A stretch of 64,000 nucleotides of DNA from Macrotis lagotis (lineage: Eukaryota > Chordata > Mammalia > Peramelemorphia > Peramelidae). The translations under genes were made by a program, and so were the position numbers. This document shows, one piece after another, positions 1 to 13,215 of this stretch. The stretch covers positions 196,514,714 through 196,578,713 of the forward strand of contig NC_133665.1 in the NCBI RefSeq assembly GCF_037893015.1. Reading direction: 5' to 3'. The notes under the pieces are model-generated. The model did no database searches and was not told the origin of the DNA. It saw nothing but the letters and a program-made list of their open reading frames with translations. The stretch's first letter is position 1. Each line of letters opens with the position of its first letter.

Positions 1-2924
1 CTTTAACTTCTCCCACCCCAAGTTTCTCCAAAGCCTCCTTAGGGCCCCTCTTCATTATATTCCCCTTTTAGGGGCCATTGATGAGATCCCCAGTTCCATT
101 TAAATATCTCTTATGAAGAAATAATTACTTCAAAATTATAATCAATACAAACATATAAATATTCCTCCCAACATGATTCCTCCCAACATTCCTCCCAACA
201 TAATCCCCTGATTTCTGAGAAGTGGAGAAAGATTTGATTGCACAGTAACTCAAATTCTACATGACATTAGTCCCATCAGGTTCAAGTCTCAGACTAGTCC
301 ACTGGGCTATCTTTCTAGATGGACCCTTTCTCTTCAGGGCTTCACTGTTGGGCTGATCAGAAGATCTGATTTGGATTGCTGGGGTTGGGTTCCAGATCCC
401 TGGGACTAGAGATCCCAAGTTGAAGACTCCATTCTTTAGACCTAGACCTAGAGAGGACAAATGAAACAAGACCAAAAGAACAAAACCCCAAGCTTAATTA
501 TTGGGTCAACATGAGCTAAAGAGCTGGAGTCAAGGGGGCAATCAGGAAGATGTTTCAGGGTCACATACCATCCTTTAAAAACCTACAAAACTTCACACCA
601 ATCCCTACAGAGGAAGGAGGGGCAATGGGACCAGAAGACAGGGCAGCAGGGTTCATAGGGGATGGGAGGAAAAGCCCACCATCCACGCTTGGGCAGGATC
701 TGTCCTTGGTTCTGCCCTGGTTAGAGGAAGACCAAGTACTTGTCTGATGTAGTTTTTCTGGGCTTAGAACCACACATTTTGGATTCTGCCTAAAGAGGGT
801 GAAGCCCATGGGGCTGAGGGGGTCCAGATTCCACACAGTGAAAACATAGCCATTACATATACACCGTGGAACTATAGATGGAGGAAACCCCAAGGACAAG
901 CTCCACTGGGCCCTCACAGTTGCCTGGCAATCCCCTTCTATCTCCTTCATCAGCCTCTTCTCCCCATCTCCTGGAGGCTCTTCCAGACCCTCTATCCCTC
1001 CTCCAACCTCTCAGGGCTTCCCCTTCCCCCACCCTCTCAACTGGGGCCCTGTCTCTCATTTATGCTCATCCCTCAGGATGCCCTCTTTGTTTGTCACTTC
1101 TCTCACTCCCGCCCCTATCAAAGCCTGCTTCTCACTCATCACCAGCCTGGGATGATCCCACTTCCTGGGATCCATACCCTATTCTCTGACTACAGTACAC
1201 AAGGGATCACTTCCTCACTACTTCTCTGGTGACCCAGACCTACCTCACCAGGACCCTCTCCACCTGAGGCAGCCTGTCTCCTCCTCTGTCTCCTCCATCA
1301 ACCTATGAGCATCCCCCTGTTCAAATCCCAGTGGGAAATGCCTCCTCCAGGAAGCCTTCCCTGGTTTTACTCTACCCCACAAAGGGAAAGTGATAATTAG
1401 CTGAGATCATCAGTTCTCTCTACATGTATGCCCCATTACCACCATACTTTGAAGTTGGAGACTACTCTCCCCAGGGATTTTATATACAAAGGGACTTTAT
1501 GTGCACCCTTGGATTTTGAGGGTTTGTTTTGTAACATTGTTCTTGCTATATACTTCAGTTCATCCCTTTTCTGAAAGCTAAAAGAGGTCATCCAATAATA
1601 ATGTGAAACTACAGGTGGGGCTCAAGATCTACCACAGTAAGACCCTGGTCTGAGTGTAGTAGCAAGTTTCCTTCATGGGATCTGCTCTGAAAGTGGAAGT
1701 GGGTGCCAGGAGGGGGCCCTGCACTAATTTAGGTAATGAGTTTCATACTCTATTTGGTTGTTTTTAAACTAAGACATCCATGCATCATAATGTTGAAATG
1801 AAAAGCTCATTTTGACCCCACATTCCTTTGGAAAGGGTGATGATTTAAGATAACCACTTAATTTACTCAATAAATTTTCTGCCCTCTTAGCATCTACATA
1901 GAGTCTTATTTATCCAAGAATCTTAGTGCAGTCATTAATTAAATCAACACTCATTAATTCATTCTGATATGATCGTTGCAAAAAGAACCCCTAAAAAGCT
2001 GGAAGGACTTACTAAAATTTATATTGCAGTTCTAACAGATTTGGGGGCTTGCATTGTGGTGGGTTCTCATTGCGTTACACTGTATTTCACTTAGTTCAAC
2101 AGGCAATAATTAAATCACTGCTATGAACAGAGTGGTCATCCTTGTCCTCAAGGAGTCTACCTGGTGGTGTGGAATAAGGGGAATGGGGATCAGGGGGGAA
2201 TTCATGGAGGAGCTGACCTAAGGCAGGAGGCTTTAATGAGGAGGGAGAGCTTCCCAGGTGGAGGAGCCAGTCAGGGCTGAGGAGGCCAGGGGACAGACAG
2301 GGAAAGAAGGGGAGCAGTGTTCAGGAAGGAGAGAGAGGTGGAGGGCCTGTTGCCACGGAAAGAGGGCTGAATGGGAAGATCAGGGCTTCCCTGGGGAGCC
2401 TTGAAGGTATTCCTGGGCTTCCCTGGACCTTCTTCTCTCTGGCAGGGGAGGATTCTGCTCCAGGACTTGGTCTGGGTCAGAAAAGGACAAAGGGTCCCCT
2501 GCTCGGTCCAGAGTAGACCCCTTCCTCCCTGTACCGCCAGCTCACTATTCTTGCCTTACTCACTGCCAGGAAGGAAAGAACCTGAAAACTGGCTGGCCAG
2601 TCTCTCCTTGTATAATAACTTAGCACTTCCAACCTAAGTCATCAATTCTTCCAACTCTGCACCCAAGGGGTGCACCCAAGGGTTCCATAGAAGCAGCAGG
2701 AAGGGAAAATCAGAGAATGCTCTCAGACCAGGACCATCTGTGGCCAGGCCAGGCCCTTCTGCCAGCAACCTGACCCTAATTCCATGTCCTATACTTTCCG
2801 CATCTTGGGAGAAGAGAGGAGAGGGGCTCAAGGGCTAGAATGAGAGATATATTGGTAGACCCAGCTAACCCCTGATTTGTTTTGTTTGGCTGTATTTGTT
2901 AAAGCAAGATAGGGGGGTAGGGAG
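1..2924. other. No gene recognised
   Basis: 860-1380 is C/T-rich and includes tcctccaggaagccttccct, a phrase found in old LINE relics. 2150-2400 is G/A-rich. No splice-bounded coding segment or RNA gene was found. Confidence 0.5.
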
Positions 2925-3040
2925 GGGAGAATAGGGCAAGAAAGAAAAAGAAAGGAAGGAAGGAAAGGAGAGGAGTAGGGAAGGAGAAAGAGAGTGGGAG
3001 AGAGAGGAGGAAGGAAGGAAAGGAAAAAGAAAAGCAATTT
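2925..3040. repeat. Purine-rich (AAGG/GAGA) low-complexity tract
   Basis: aaggaaggaaggaaaggaga-type text, irregular. Confidence 0.85.
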
Positions 3041-3240
3041 CCACAGATTAGACCCTGCTCTGAGTGCTATCCATACAAAGTCAAAGAGCTGGGTTTCTAA
3101 CTGGAGAAAGCACAATATCTAGGGGTTTGTGGTCCAGGATAGAAAGGTCAACCATAGGGCTACATTCAACCCACAACACTCCCAGGTAGGGCCAAAACCA
3201 GATTGAAATGATTTTGAAAATACAATAAAACTTCCTGTTT

Positions 3241-3343
3241 GGGGCGGCTAGGTGGCGCAGTGGATAGAGCACTGGCCCTGGAGTCAGGAGTACCTGGGTT
3301 CAGATCCGGTCTCAGACACTTAATAATTACCTAGCTGTGTAAA
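3241..3343 (+). mobile_element. tRNA-derived SINE (3' truncated)
   Basis: Starts ggggcggctaggtggcgcag with A-box and ggttcagatcc B-box. Flanked by a 13-bp duplication, aaaacttcctgtt (3227-3239 and 3344-3356). The perfect duplication suggests a fairly young insertion. Confidence 0.9.
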
Positions 3344-3356
3344 AAAACTTCCTGTT

Positions 3357-6300
3357 AATCTACATTTTCTAACTCGATGGGTACCAGTCTAGGCCATGGG
3401 CTGGGTTCATCCAAAGAGCAGTTGACTTTCTCACCAGTTCCCAAAGCTGTGGTCCCATGGACTTGATCCCTGTGCACAGAGCAAAAAGTGGGGAGAGGTA
3501 AGCTGCATCTCCAGATGGCAAGATGGCACCCATGGAGACTAAAGGGGATGTGAAGCATTGCCAGCCTGGGTGTGGGAAGATCCAGGGATTCAGAGGAGTT
3601 TTCACTCCCTCACTCATCAGTCCAGATAGCCAGAGTGGATTTATTATGCCAGATAGGACCAGGAGCAAGACTTCTAGAGCTCCAGTCTGGAAGGTCCTAA
3701 TAGGACCAAGAGAAGCAGAGTAGCAGCCAGGGAAGTTCTGGTCAACTGCCCAGTCTTGATCACTGGACAGAAGGAAGTCTGCCCTTCCCCCTGCTTTGCT
3801 GGCCTAGGCAGTCTAGGCCAACTTGGGACAGTCCAAAGGTTGTCTCTGCTTCTTTGCCATTATCCCAGAGCCTAGATCCAAGGGAGGAGCCATTGCTGTG
3901 TGCTCCCTCTCCAGTGTACTCCACCTTCAGCTCTTGTGACACAAAGACATGAATCTTTCTAGGCTCCCAGTGAACCCACCTTTGTTCCTTTGCATCCTCC
4001 AATAAAGGGGGTGGTAGTGGAAGTCATTTGTAAGAATGGCCAAACCATTCAGCTTTTCTTCACTCATGGGTGGAAAGAAACCATCAAATTTAAGACCAAA
4101 TTACACTTCATGCATCATTTACTTACATAAACTCATCAAATGTAGGAACGTGGCCCATGGTCATTTAGCCTGAAGAGGAGACTTGGGAGACATGGAGCTG
4201 TGGTCAAGAGTCTGAGGGGGAGCCTCCCAGTCGATCAATTAGTCCCGGTCTGCTTGGACCCAGACAGTGGAACCAAAGCCAATGGATCCTAATTATCAAA
4301 ACTGCTACAGGGTACGTTGCTTTGTCTCTGTCTCTCTGTCTTTCTGTCTCTCCCTGGAAGTGTCCCCACAAAAGTCACACAACTGTAACAAAAGAACCCA
4401 AGAGTCTCAGAGCAGCTCCTTCTAGCCGGGCAGTCCCAGGGCTCAGTCTCCAACTACAAACAGAATCAGAGGGAAGTGTGAGAAGCACCAACAGAGGGGA
4501 GAGTAGGAAGCTGTCGAGAAAAAAGGTGAGCCTCCCCCCAGAAGGCTTGGAGCAGGAAATGATCATCCTAGACCCTAGAGAAAATGTACTTTCCCCATTT
4601 TCATAGCCCCAAGACGTTAACCACCTCTAACCGATTTGGGGGCATGGGTGGGAGCAACGAGGCCAGTCCCTCCTCTCACCTGCCTCTTTCCCTGCTAAAA
4701 CCATGGGTCTCAAGGCTCTGGCTTGTTTGGAGGTGACAAGGCAGGATGCCTCCTGGATGGATGGATGAAGACCATCTGGAGCTCCTCATTTTCTCAACCT
4801 CCCCACCCACCTGAGCCTGAAAGCCCAGAGAGGGGGTCTGTGTCTGAAAGAGAAGGTGGGGCTCGGGGACTATGGAATCAACCAAAAAGCTTCTCTTCAT
4901 GGGGCCTCTCCCACTTCTGGCCAGACAGAAATGAATAAAGACAGAACTAAAGACAGAATAAAGACAGAAATAAGCTAGTGCCTGCCCTCAAGGGACTTAC
5001 ACTGCATTTGGGGGAGAAATGGTAAAGAGGCTGGGGTGACTGAGTAGGCGCATGGCGGGGGGGGGTCAACAAGGAGTCTTGTCCTCTGGGGGGGGGGAGC
5101 TTGAAGGAAGCCAGGGAAGCTCAGAAGTAAAAGAGAGAAGGTATGAGGCCCAGCCTGGACAGAAGGATGCAAATGGGAGATGAGAGCTACATATGGTGGA
5201 GTGGCTGGGAAGGTGGACTGACAGACCGAGGTACTGGGAAGTCACTACCACAGATTCCAGGCTTTACTCGGCACCCTCCAGGGGGTCCCCCAAGCAGCCT
5301 CCTGATGGGGAGTGGGAGGAGGAGGAGTGCCTGCTTTATAGACACAGCCCTCTTTGACCAGCAGAAGCTTTGGACGTTCTTGAGCTTCTAACCAGGATCC
5401 ACCCACCTCTGCCTCCCCCTGGAAGCTGAACTCCAGACTCTGACCCCCAAGCTCCTGGAGTTGGGGGGACTTCCTGGGGCCCTAGGCCCCATACAGAAGC
5501 CCTGTTCCAGTGAATGGCTTGGATTTGCTATCAGGAATAGAGGGTGGATTTCTTCTAGCCAGAAAGCCTCAGGAGTGCCAGGACCCCAAAGCCCAGGCAA
5601 CAGATTCCCTGGGGCCTGCACCCCTCTGCTCTGCAGAGGGATGCCTTCCATTGCAGGAGGCTTTAGAATGAAAGAAAGAAACCAAATGTCCATTGTTAGA
5701 AGTGACTGTGGCATCCTACAGGGCTTCTTAAAAGAAAAGGGGGTGGCAGTGGCGGGGGCGACTGTCTCCCACATCCTGCAAGTCCTTCCCAGCCTCTGCA
5801 GTAATGCATCAGTCTGAGCCCCAGGCTCCCCGGCCCTCTCATGGCTGCTGACCCCAGACAGTGGCTGCTCTGTTTGCCTCTCTCTCCCATCCATCTGCTT
5901 CCCTACATTGCCATCTAGTGCCAAGTTGAGGGCCCAGACTGGGCCAGGGTCTCTGCAGGCCAGAGCCCGATCAGGTAGAGTCCTGTGTTTCTCTGTTCAG
6001 CAAGGACCTGTTCACGTGCCTTGGCCAGGGGAACCAAAGGGCTTCTGAATCCAAACCCTGTTTTATGAGCCCAATAAGTAAAACACTAGTGTAGCCCTGC
6101 TCATGATTCTTAAGCAGACAGCCTCAGACAGAGAGGCAGGACTTGGAGAGAAAAGACTTGGGTTCAGATTTGACTTGCCAGTCACATGACTTCTCAAACA
6201 GGGGGTTAGCCAAGGTGACCCTCAGGGCCCATCATCATCATGGCAGAGCCGAAGGGGTTTGTGCCATCTCCCATGACTCAGTTAATCTCAGATGTTCTCA

Positions 6301-6929
6301 TCTGGGGGGAGTGGGGAAGGGAGGCCACCCATCTTCCTTGTAAGACCCCCTCAGAAATCAAAATAAAACAGAGCCTGGGGGTCTGACCCACTGTGCCCAG
6401 CTCAGGCCTGGACATCAACAAGGTGAGGCAGGCTCCCTAAGGGCCAGCCCTCCCCCTGCCAGCTCCCCCTGGCCATGCCCCTCCCCCCCAGCTCTGGCTT
6501 TCCAAACAAAGCTCCTCCAGCTTTTGGGATTATGGTGGTGAAGAGGTCCCTCTGCTGTTTGCCAATTCCACTCTCCTAATCTCCCGCTAGCCCAGATTCT
6601 AGGCCGGAGTCACCCAAGATCTGATCAAGCCCACTTTCTCCAGGCACTTGGAAGTTGTTTCTCCCATGGACCGGGCTCTCCAGCCCAAGGTAGTCCAAGG
6701 AGGCAAGCCCTAAGGCTAGGGCTCCTGTACTTTCCTTTCACAGTTAGTTTATAGACCAGGTTTAGAGTCAAAGCATTTAATGAAGCAGTGTGGGAAGGAA
6801 AGGCCCTAGCATCTGTGTCCCCAGAAAAGCCCTACAGTGCACATGAACTCTTCCCAATCTTGCAGAAGGGCACACACACAGAGGCCACTCACCCCTCTGG
6901 CCCTGTCCCGCTTTGTGTCCACACCTCTG
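3357..6929. other. No gene recognised
   Basis: Ordinary sequence with short G-runs near 5055-5095. Open frames at 5388-5924 and 5461-5817 overlap on opposite strands and show no domain or repeat structure. Confidence 0.5.
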
Positions 6930-7175
6930 TGGATATTGAATCTGGAGAAGAAAAGACTCAGAGCTGGGGAGAAATATGACAATGATCTTCAAGGATTTGA
7001 AAGACCAAAGAGCAAGGGATAAAAAGTCATCCTCATGAGAACTGCCCCCAGTGGAATGAGCTGTCTCCAAAAGTGGTGAGCTCCTTGTCCTTGGAGGCTA
7101 TCCAGCAGACTGGACAGTGGCACACATATCTGCCACAGTGACACTTCCTTCACGTCCACATTGAATGAAGTGACT
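6930..7175 (+). mobile_element. CR1/L3-like 3'-end relic
   Basis: tctggagaagaaaagactca, tcttcaaggatttgaaagac, agtggaatgagctgtctcca and ggtgagctccttgtccttgg occur in CR1/L3 order. Confidence 0.5.
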
Positions 7176-7374
7176 GCTAAGGACTTCTGTGAATACTTAA
7201 ATTGCCTTACATTGGTTCATACCAACATGCTAGTGTACTGTGGTGTCAGATCAGCAAAAAGAAAGCCTGGTGTCCTGGGTGGTGTGTTGGTCTGTGCCCA
7301 GCAGGAATATGATGGGAGCCAAATCCTGCCTCTGGCACCCTCTGGATGGGTGACCATTTAAGGTTCTGTATAGT

Positions 7375-7885
7375 TTGGTCCCATTTTCCATTTCCCCTCT
7401 TCATTGACCTCCACAGACCCTGGAGACTCCAGACATACACAGAACACTCCTCTCCCATCCCCATTTCTTCATCTGGAATGTTTTGCCCTCTCTTCTCAGT
7501 CTCCCAAGCTTCCTTGGTTTCTCTCAAGATTTGTTTTCTGGGCAGTGGCTAGAGTGGCTAGAGCACCAACTCTAGAGTCAGGAGTATCTGAATTCAAATG
7601 TGGCCTCAGTCACTTAATACTTAGCTGTATGACCTTAAGCAAGTCACTTAACCCCATTACCTTGCAAAAAACAAAAACAAAAACCAAAAAAATTTGTTTT
7701 CTACAAGACCCCCTCAAGCTTTCCTCTCAGAGTTTACTCTGTCTCAGATGAGCATGGTGGTGGGCTTATTGCCTCCCTCATGAGAACATGAGCTCCTTGG
7801 CAGTAAAGACCAGACATTCTCAGTGCTTAGAAAACCTGGCATCCAGGAAGCATTTATTTAATAAGTGTTTGGTGATTGATTGACC
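7375..7885 (+). mobile_element. L2 LINE 3'-end relic, split by a SINE
   Basis: The last part carries the L2 hallmark: agctccttggcagtaaagac, then tgcttagaaaacctggcatc, then a ttgattga end. The part before 7540 has the pyrimidine-rich L2 text (catctggaatgttttgccct). Confidence 0.55.
7540..7691 (+). mobile_element. tRNA-derived SINE inserted in an L2 relic
   Basis: Diverged head, cacttaaccccattaccttg tail and an A-rich end. Target duplication atttgttttct at 7529-7539 and 7692-7702. Confidence 0.85.
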
Positions 7886-9505
7886 ATGACCAAATGAAGT
7901 CCCTATCACAGGGGGCCCCCCCACTGCCTGTCCTCTTCAGTAAGAGACACCTGTTTTCAGGTCAGCCCCTGGTCCTTCCACCCTAGACAGCCACATATAG
8001 CCAGCTATGGACTACTGCTTGGCACCAGGCCGAGCACTAGTGCTTCTTGGTGGTTGACAACTGATTCATTGATTGATTGATTGGTTAGTTGAAAAGGTTT
8101 GATGCCAATGGACCACCGCAGGGTGGTCCATTGGCTCTCTGTCCCTGGGATTTCCCAGGTTCAAGTCCCCTTTTCTGGCCATTGCTCCCCCACCAGAATG
8201 CAAATCCATTAAGGAAGGGGCTACCCCTCTCTGTCCTGCCCCCCCCAGAGCTGGGCAAAACTTGCCATTTCTCTGGGCCTCAGAGCCCTGGCTGCTGACA
8301 GTGCCACAATGCTTTGAGAGAATAGCCCAGGCCAGCTCAGAGCCTGGGCACCCAGGAATGAGGCATTGTCCAAACATCCAAGGCTGGATGATGCCCCCCC
8401 AGGCCAGGGCCCAGGTATCATTCTGGCCTCCACCCCCCTCAGGCCCAGGGAAAGTCAGGAACACGTCCTAGATTGCCCTGTGGTCTCTGCGTCCAGCTGG
8501 GACCCAAAGAGACAGACCCTGGGCTTGCGCCTTCTCTCCCCAAGAGTCTCTAGGTTGGGTTGACTGCGCAATGCCCATTAGCTGCTTGGGTAGCACATGG
8601 CCCTCTGGTGCCACCTTCTGTCTATGTGGTGAAATGATGCTTTGTCTCTCGGATTCCCAGGCCCAGGGAGGGCTGCTTCCTTCAACCTTTTCCATTATTA
8701 GTTATTATCTCAGGATCCCCAGTGAAGCCTCAGTTTCCTCCTTTGGGAAATGGGCTAGAGGATAGCTCCTCCCCTTGGGAGATAAAGGGCATCCACCCAG
8801 GCTCCTGCCTGTGGCCAGAGGGTCCCTCCTGAGGCAGGGATTCCAGGACCACCTCTGAGCCCAACCATGGGACAGTGAAGGACAAGAAGGTGCCCTGCCC
8901 CCAGACCCAGAGGGCATATCAGTCCAGACAGCTATGGCTAGCCTTGCTGTCAGTGAGCCCTGCATCCCCAGCCCAAGACAGACCCTCCTGGCAACTCTTC
9001 CAGCTCCTTCCTTTGACCCCACCCACATTAAGATGACTTCCCAGACCCCATTCCCTATGGCTTACAGCAAGAGATGGATAAGGAAGAGGGGGGGTTTCTG
9101 AGCCTCCCCCCTGTCCTCTAAACAGTAAAATGGGACTATGGAGAGTTGCTGCCCTCCTGGGGATGTTACCTGGGAGCTTCAGTGAGGCCAGGCCAAGGGT
9201 CGTGCAGACACAGGGTCCCATGAAGTAATCCAAAGAGTAATTCTGGGTCAGTTGTTGAGCAAGCAGGTTGGACCCCTCCTTGGCCCCCAACCCCAGGCAG
9301 CCTTCATCCCTGCCCTGGGATTGCTGTGGGGAAATGTCCCCCAGCACCTTCACCATCCCATCCATCAATCATGCATAGGTTTTTGTTGACAGTCTGGCCA
9401 TCCATTTATAGTCTCTGATGCCAGTTCTTCTAATAAACTAATTAGAAGCTTCTCCCACTGGATTTTTACATAAACAAATGAATCCAGAACCCAGTGGAAA
9501 TTATT
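7886..9505. other. No gene recognised
   Basis: GC-moderate sequence. Text at 8697-8725 (ttagttattatctcaggatc) recurs with a few changes at about 9834-9862, probably two copies of one unassigned old repeat. Confidence 0.4.
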
Positions 9506-9521
9506 CACAATGGAAGATTTT

Positions 9522-9682
9522 TTTAGGGTTTGTTTTTTTTTTTTTGGCAAGGCAAATGGGGTTAAGTGGCTTGCCCAAGCCATACAGCTAGGTAATTATT
9601 AAGTGTCTGAGACCAGATTTGAAATCAGGTACTCTTGACTCCAGGACTGGTGCTCTATCCACTGCACCACCTAGCCATCCCA
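9522..9682 (-). mobile_element. tRNA-derived SINE, reverse
   Basis: Poly-T, then ggcaaggcaaatggggttaa, ending cactgcaccacctagcc. Perfect 16-bp duplication cacaatggaagatttt at 9506-9521 and 9683-9698. Confidence 0.92.
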
Positions 9683-9879
9683 CACAATGGAAGATTTTAA
9701 ACAGTTTGTTACAAAAATTTGTTTGCAGGCTTTTTAAATGTGCAGAGATGAACATTTTGGGTATTTTTTTTTAACAGTTGATGCATCATTTTCAGCCTCA
9801 AAAGGGTCTTGTCATGATGACCTCAAACTATCATTAGTTATTATCTCAATATCCCCAATGAACCCCACTCTTCCCATCT

Positions 9880-10030
9880 CTATAAATTTCCAGACTAAAG
9901 AATCCCTTCCTTCCTCATCCCAAGACTCTGCATATGGGGGCTCTTTCCTCACTAGAATGTTGGTTCCTGAGCACAGGGGCTGCCCTCGTTGGGCTTTGTA
10001 TTCTGCTCAAACAGCACTTAATGCTCCCCC
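9880..10030 (+). mobile_element. L2 3'-end relic
   Basis: ctagaatgttggttcctgag, caggggctgccctcgttggg and cagcacttaatg follow the usual L2 3' order. Confidence 0.45.
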
Positions 10031-10039
10031 TCCCCAACC

Positions 10040-10215
10040 ATCCATCCCTTCATATTACTTTCCATCTAACCCTCCATCTTTTCATCCATCCATCCATCCA
10101 CCCCTCTCTCCATTCATTCTTTCATCTCTCTCCACCATCCATCTATCCATTTATCTCTCCATCCCACCCTCCCTCCAGCTTTCCCTCCCTCTAACCATCC
10201 AACCATCCACAAAGT
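10040..10215. repeat. Degenerate CATC/CCAT-rich simple repeat
   Basis: Repeated catccatccatccatccac-type text with many interruptions. It gives pseudo-coding Pro/Ser/His/Ile frames that are not genes. Confidence 0.85.
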
Positions 10216-10779
10216 ACACTAAGGGAGAGGTTTTTATTCCAAATAGCCCTGATGTGCCAGATCTGATTAGACCACTAGCATTTTTACACTCCTTAAAAGA
10301 GCTCCCCAACACTGGTGGATGCACCAACTGTCACTTCAGCTGCCAGCTTGTGAGATAAGGGGGGCTCCCTTTAGTAATGCCTCAGTACCCATTTCTTTTC
10401 AACCTTCTGAAGGCCCTTGTCCACACGGTGAGGGTCGATAGAGCTAAAACTAGAGACTCAAATCCCACAGTAAATATAGGAAGAGAAGGAAGGTCAGAAG
10501 CAGCAATCAACTTACCACAGGGTGGGGGTTCCCTGTCTTCCTTAAAGATCTTGGAGGAGGCAACCTGTAACCACCTGACCTATGGACTGAGGAGGAGGTG
10601 CCAATCAATCTGCATTACTTTTGGCAAGAAAAAAAAATGTTTTAATACTTTTCCCATGCCTAAAGGAGTGTCTTGCACCCCACTTTGGGAGGCCCTTCTG
10701 GGACAATGCTGGGGAGGAGAGGGGGAGATTGTAGGTGCTCCCTGTCCCACTGATCCTCCTTGGCCTCCTCTGCAGGTTC

Positions 10780-11250
10780 ATCGGTTGTGGGCAGCTGCAT
10801 TCTCTTACTCATTCATCTCCCGTGTACAGTGAGGTGTGACTCTCAAATCTGCATCTGCAGCCCTGGCTCTCTCTTCCCTGAGCTGCAGTCCCCATCCCAC
10901 TGCTGGACATCTCCCCCATGTCCTGTGGGCATCTCCCGCCCCCTCATCACCCATCTTCTATAGCCTAGCACTTCCAGGGGCACCTCACACATCCAGTTCT
11001 GCGGAGCCTAATCCTTGCTTCTCATCTCCTCTCTCCTGAAAAAGCTTCGGGGATTGACCATCAACTCCAGTAGCATCCAGAACTTGGTCAGTCTATCTCC
11101 CTTCTGATCATGGGCCTCCTCTTTCAGGGTCTCTCCTTCCCTGGCAAACCAGTCAATTGAAGGACAAGAACTCCTCTATCTTCTGGCTCAGGACCCTTCC
11201 TGGTTCTCCAAGTTGTTAGCACCTCTTTCCCCAAATCTGGGTTTGTTTTC
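10780..11250 (+). mobile_element. L2 LINE relic
   Basis: tcttccctgagctgcagtcc, ccactgctggacatctcccc and gtgggcatctc follow the L2 segment on compounds of 'gctggacatctccac'. Old and diverged. Confidence 0.55.
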
Positions 11251-11984
11251 TATGTAATCTGTAACCCAAAATGCGGATACCCTCACTCTACACAAAGCAT
11301 GGAAGATGGTCCCTACCCTCCAGGAGCATCCTGGAACCTACTGGCAGAGGCCACATTGAAAGTGGACGGAAGCCATGGCCACTGAGATGGAAGATGGCTG
11401 GACTACCAGCAAAAGTTCCTGTCTTCACCAGGGCTGCCTGCCAGGGACAATGGTCCTGAGCATCCTGTTAATTGCTAGTTATTGGACTTGGTTGTTGGCA
11501 GAGAAAGTGGGCCCCTTCCCCACAAAGGCTGCTCATTCCATGGCAGCTCGTCATGGGGTTCTTGATATTGTCAAGGCTAATGGGAAAGAGTCCTGCCTGG
11601 GCTCTCTCCACTGAGTCCAAGAGTTGATGAAGCTGTCCCCTTTGAAGCAGGGCACAGGGAAATGATGCCGCCTTTTTGCCACATTGGTCTCAAAGGTCAT
11701 ACTCTTTGGGCAGGAAAGATGTAGTTCATAAGACACCACACATAGTTTTAGTCACTACTTGAGGACCGCCCTATGGCCTCAGCATTGGAGAACACCTGGA
11801 GCCAAGTGGTGAACCACTCCTCAAGCACCATCCTAAATTTGCCTCCAACTCTAACCAGAATGTAAGATTTCTTATTGAAAGATAGGGCCCTTCTAAGTAG
11901 GTAGGGGGAAAAGTGCATTTCAGGACTTTCCCAAATGAGAAACAGGATGTTACCCAATTCCCCCAATACACAGTTGTTCATGGA

Positions 11985-12110
11985 TCTTCCCTATTAGAAT
12001 GCAAGCTCCCTGAGGGCAGAAACTAATCTTACCCCCTTCACCCCACACTTAGCTCAGGACCAGGAACACGTTTAACAGAAACTTGATGATTAATGAAAAT
12101 TGAAGGATGA
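11985..12110 (+). mobile_element. L2 3'-end relic
   Basis: attagaatgcaagctccctg, agggcagaaact, then acttagctcaggaccaggaa are diagnostic of the L2 3' end. Confidence 0.55.
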
Positions 12111-12660
12111 ACAAAGAGAAAATGCTTCCAAGTTAACAAGAAATAAGAATTCAATCATACAAGTAAGTAAGAATCTTTTGACTTTTATTTTTAGGGTACA
12201 GTCATTGGAACATTTTTATTTCGTCATAATCTCCCCTAAAAGAAAGACATACAATAAAAAATATAATCCAACATCCAACAATGTTTATAATCTGAAAGGA
12301 ATATGAGGTCCCTGCTGTGGTAAGAAAGGATTGTTTTTTAAAAATATAAATTTTAAGCCAGCAACAAAGCCTAAACATTCCTTTTTTTCTTTAAAAATAG
12401 AATTCTTTTCCCATTCATTCCTGAAAGACTCATCTCTCTGCTATATCTGGCCTCAATCTAAAGACTACTTCCCAACCAGCAACAGTATCTGGGATTGTAT
12501 ATTAATTACAAATTACAAATTATAAGATTGTGCCTTGCTTCATTTGCATCTTGTAATACATTATTTTAATATCAATTATATACTGCAAATAAATGAGTTT
12601 AGTTTTAAACTGTTCTTAACTTGAAAGAGAAATTTAAAAAATATTTTAGAACGTATTGGA
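12110..12660. other. AT-rich island, possible distal PDCD6IP 3'UTR end
   Basis: Strongly AT-rich. Carries tttatt (AATAAA on the gene strand) near 12185, about 3.4 kb past the PDCD6IP stop. Long ALIX transcripts are known in other mammals. Assignment here is inference. Confidence 0.25.
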
Positions 12661-13004
12661 CATAATATAAGTAGCAACTCTGCTCTTTAGCAACAAGACC
12701 AGAGATTAATGAAGTGATGAGTCTAATAGATAGTAGGGGGCCAAGGGAGGGGATCACCAGAGTGGGTGGAGGACAACATGCTGGGGGATCCATCATAAGG
12801 GATAGCAGCTGGGATACAACAACAGAAAGGGCAAACCCACTTAAGCATCAGAGAAGCAACTAATCTGAAGTCTTACTAGTTACTTCCCAGTTAAAGTCCT
12901 AAGGAACTACCAACAATTGTCTTAAGAGATCTCCTGTAGAACTAGTAAAATTCCCCCCCCAAACTGGGATAGTACGGACTTTAGAATCCCCCTTCCTAAA
13001 AATA

Positions 13005-13215
13005 AAAAGGGTAACCAGGTGGTACAATGGATACAGCACTGGGCCCGGAGTCAGGAAGATCAAGTTTAAGTCTGACCTCAGACATTTTTCCCAGCTGTGC
13101 AACCATGAGCAAGTCATTTAACCCCTATTTGCTCAGCTCCTCATCTGAAAAATGAGGACACACTGGAGAAAGAAATGGTGAAATATCTCCAGCATCCTTG
13201 CTGAGAAGATCTCAT
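13005..13215 (+). mobile_element. MAR1-type core SINE
   Basis: tRNA-like head (accaggtggtacaatggata, ggagtcaggaagatcaag), then ctcatctgaaaaatgaggac and ctggagaaagaaatggtgaa, the MAR1 body. Confidence 0.7.

Noticed and set aside
9738-10358. 206-codon plus-strand frame
   Set aside because: Its second half is translated CATC/CCAT simple repeat and its first half includes L2 text.
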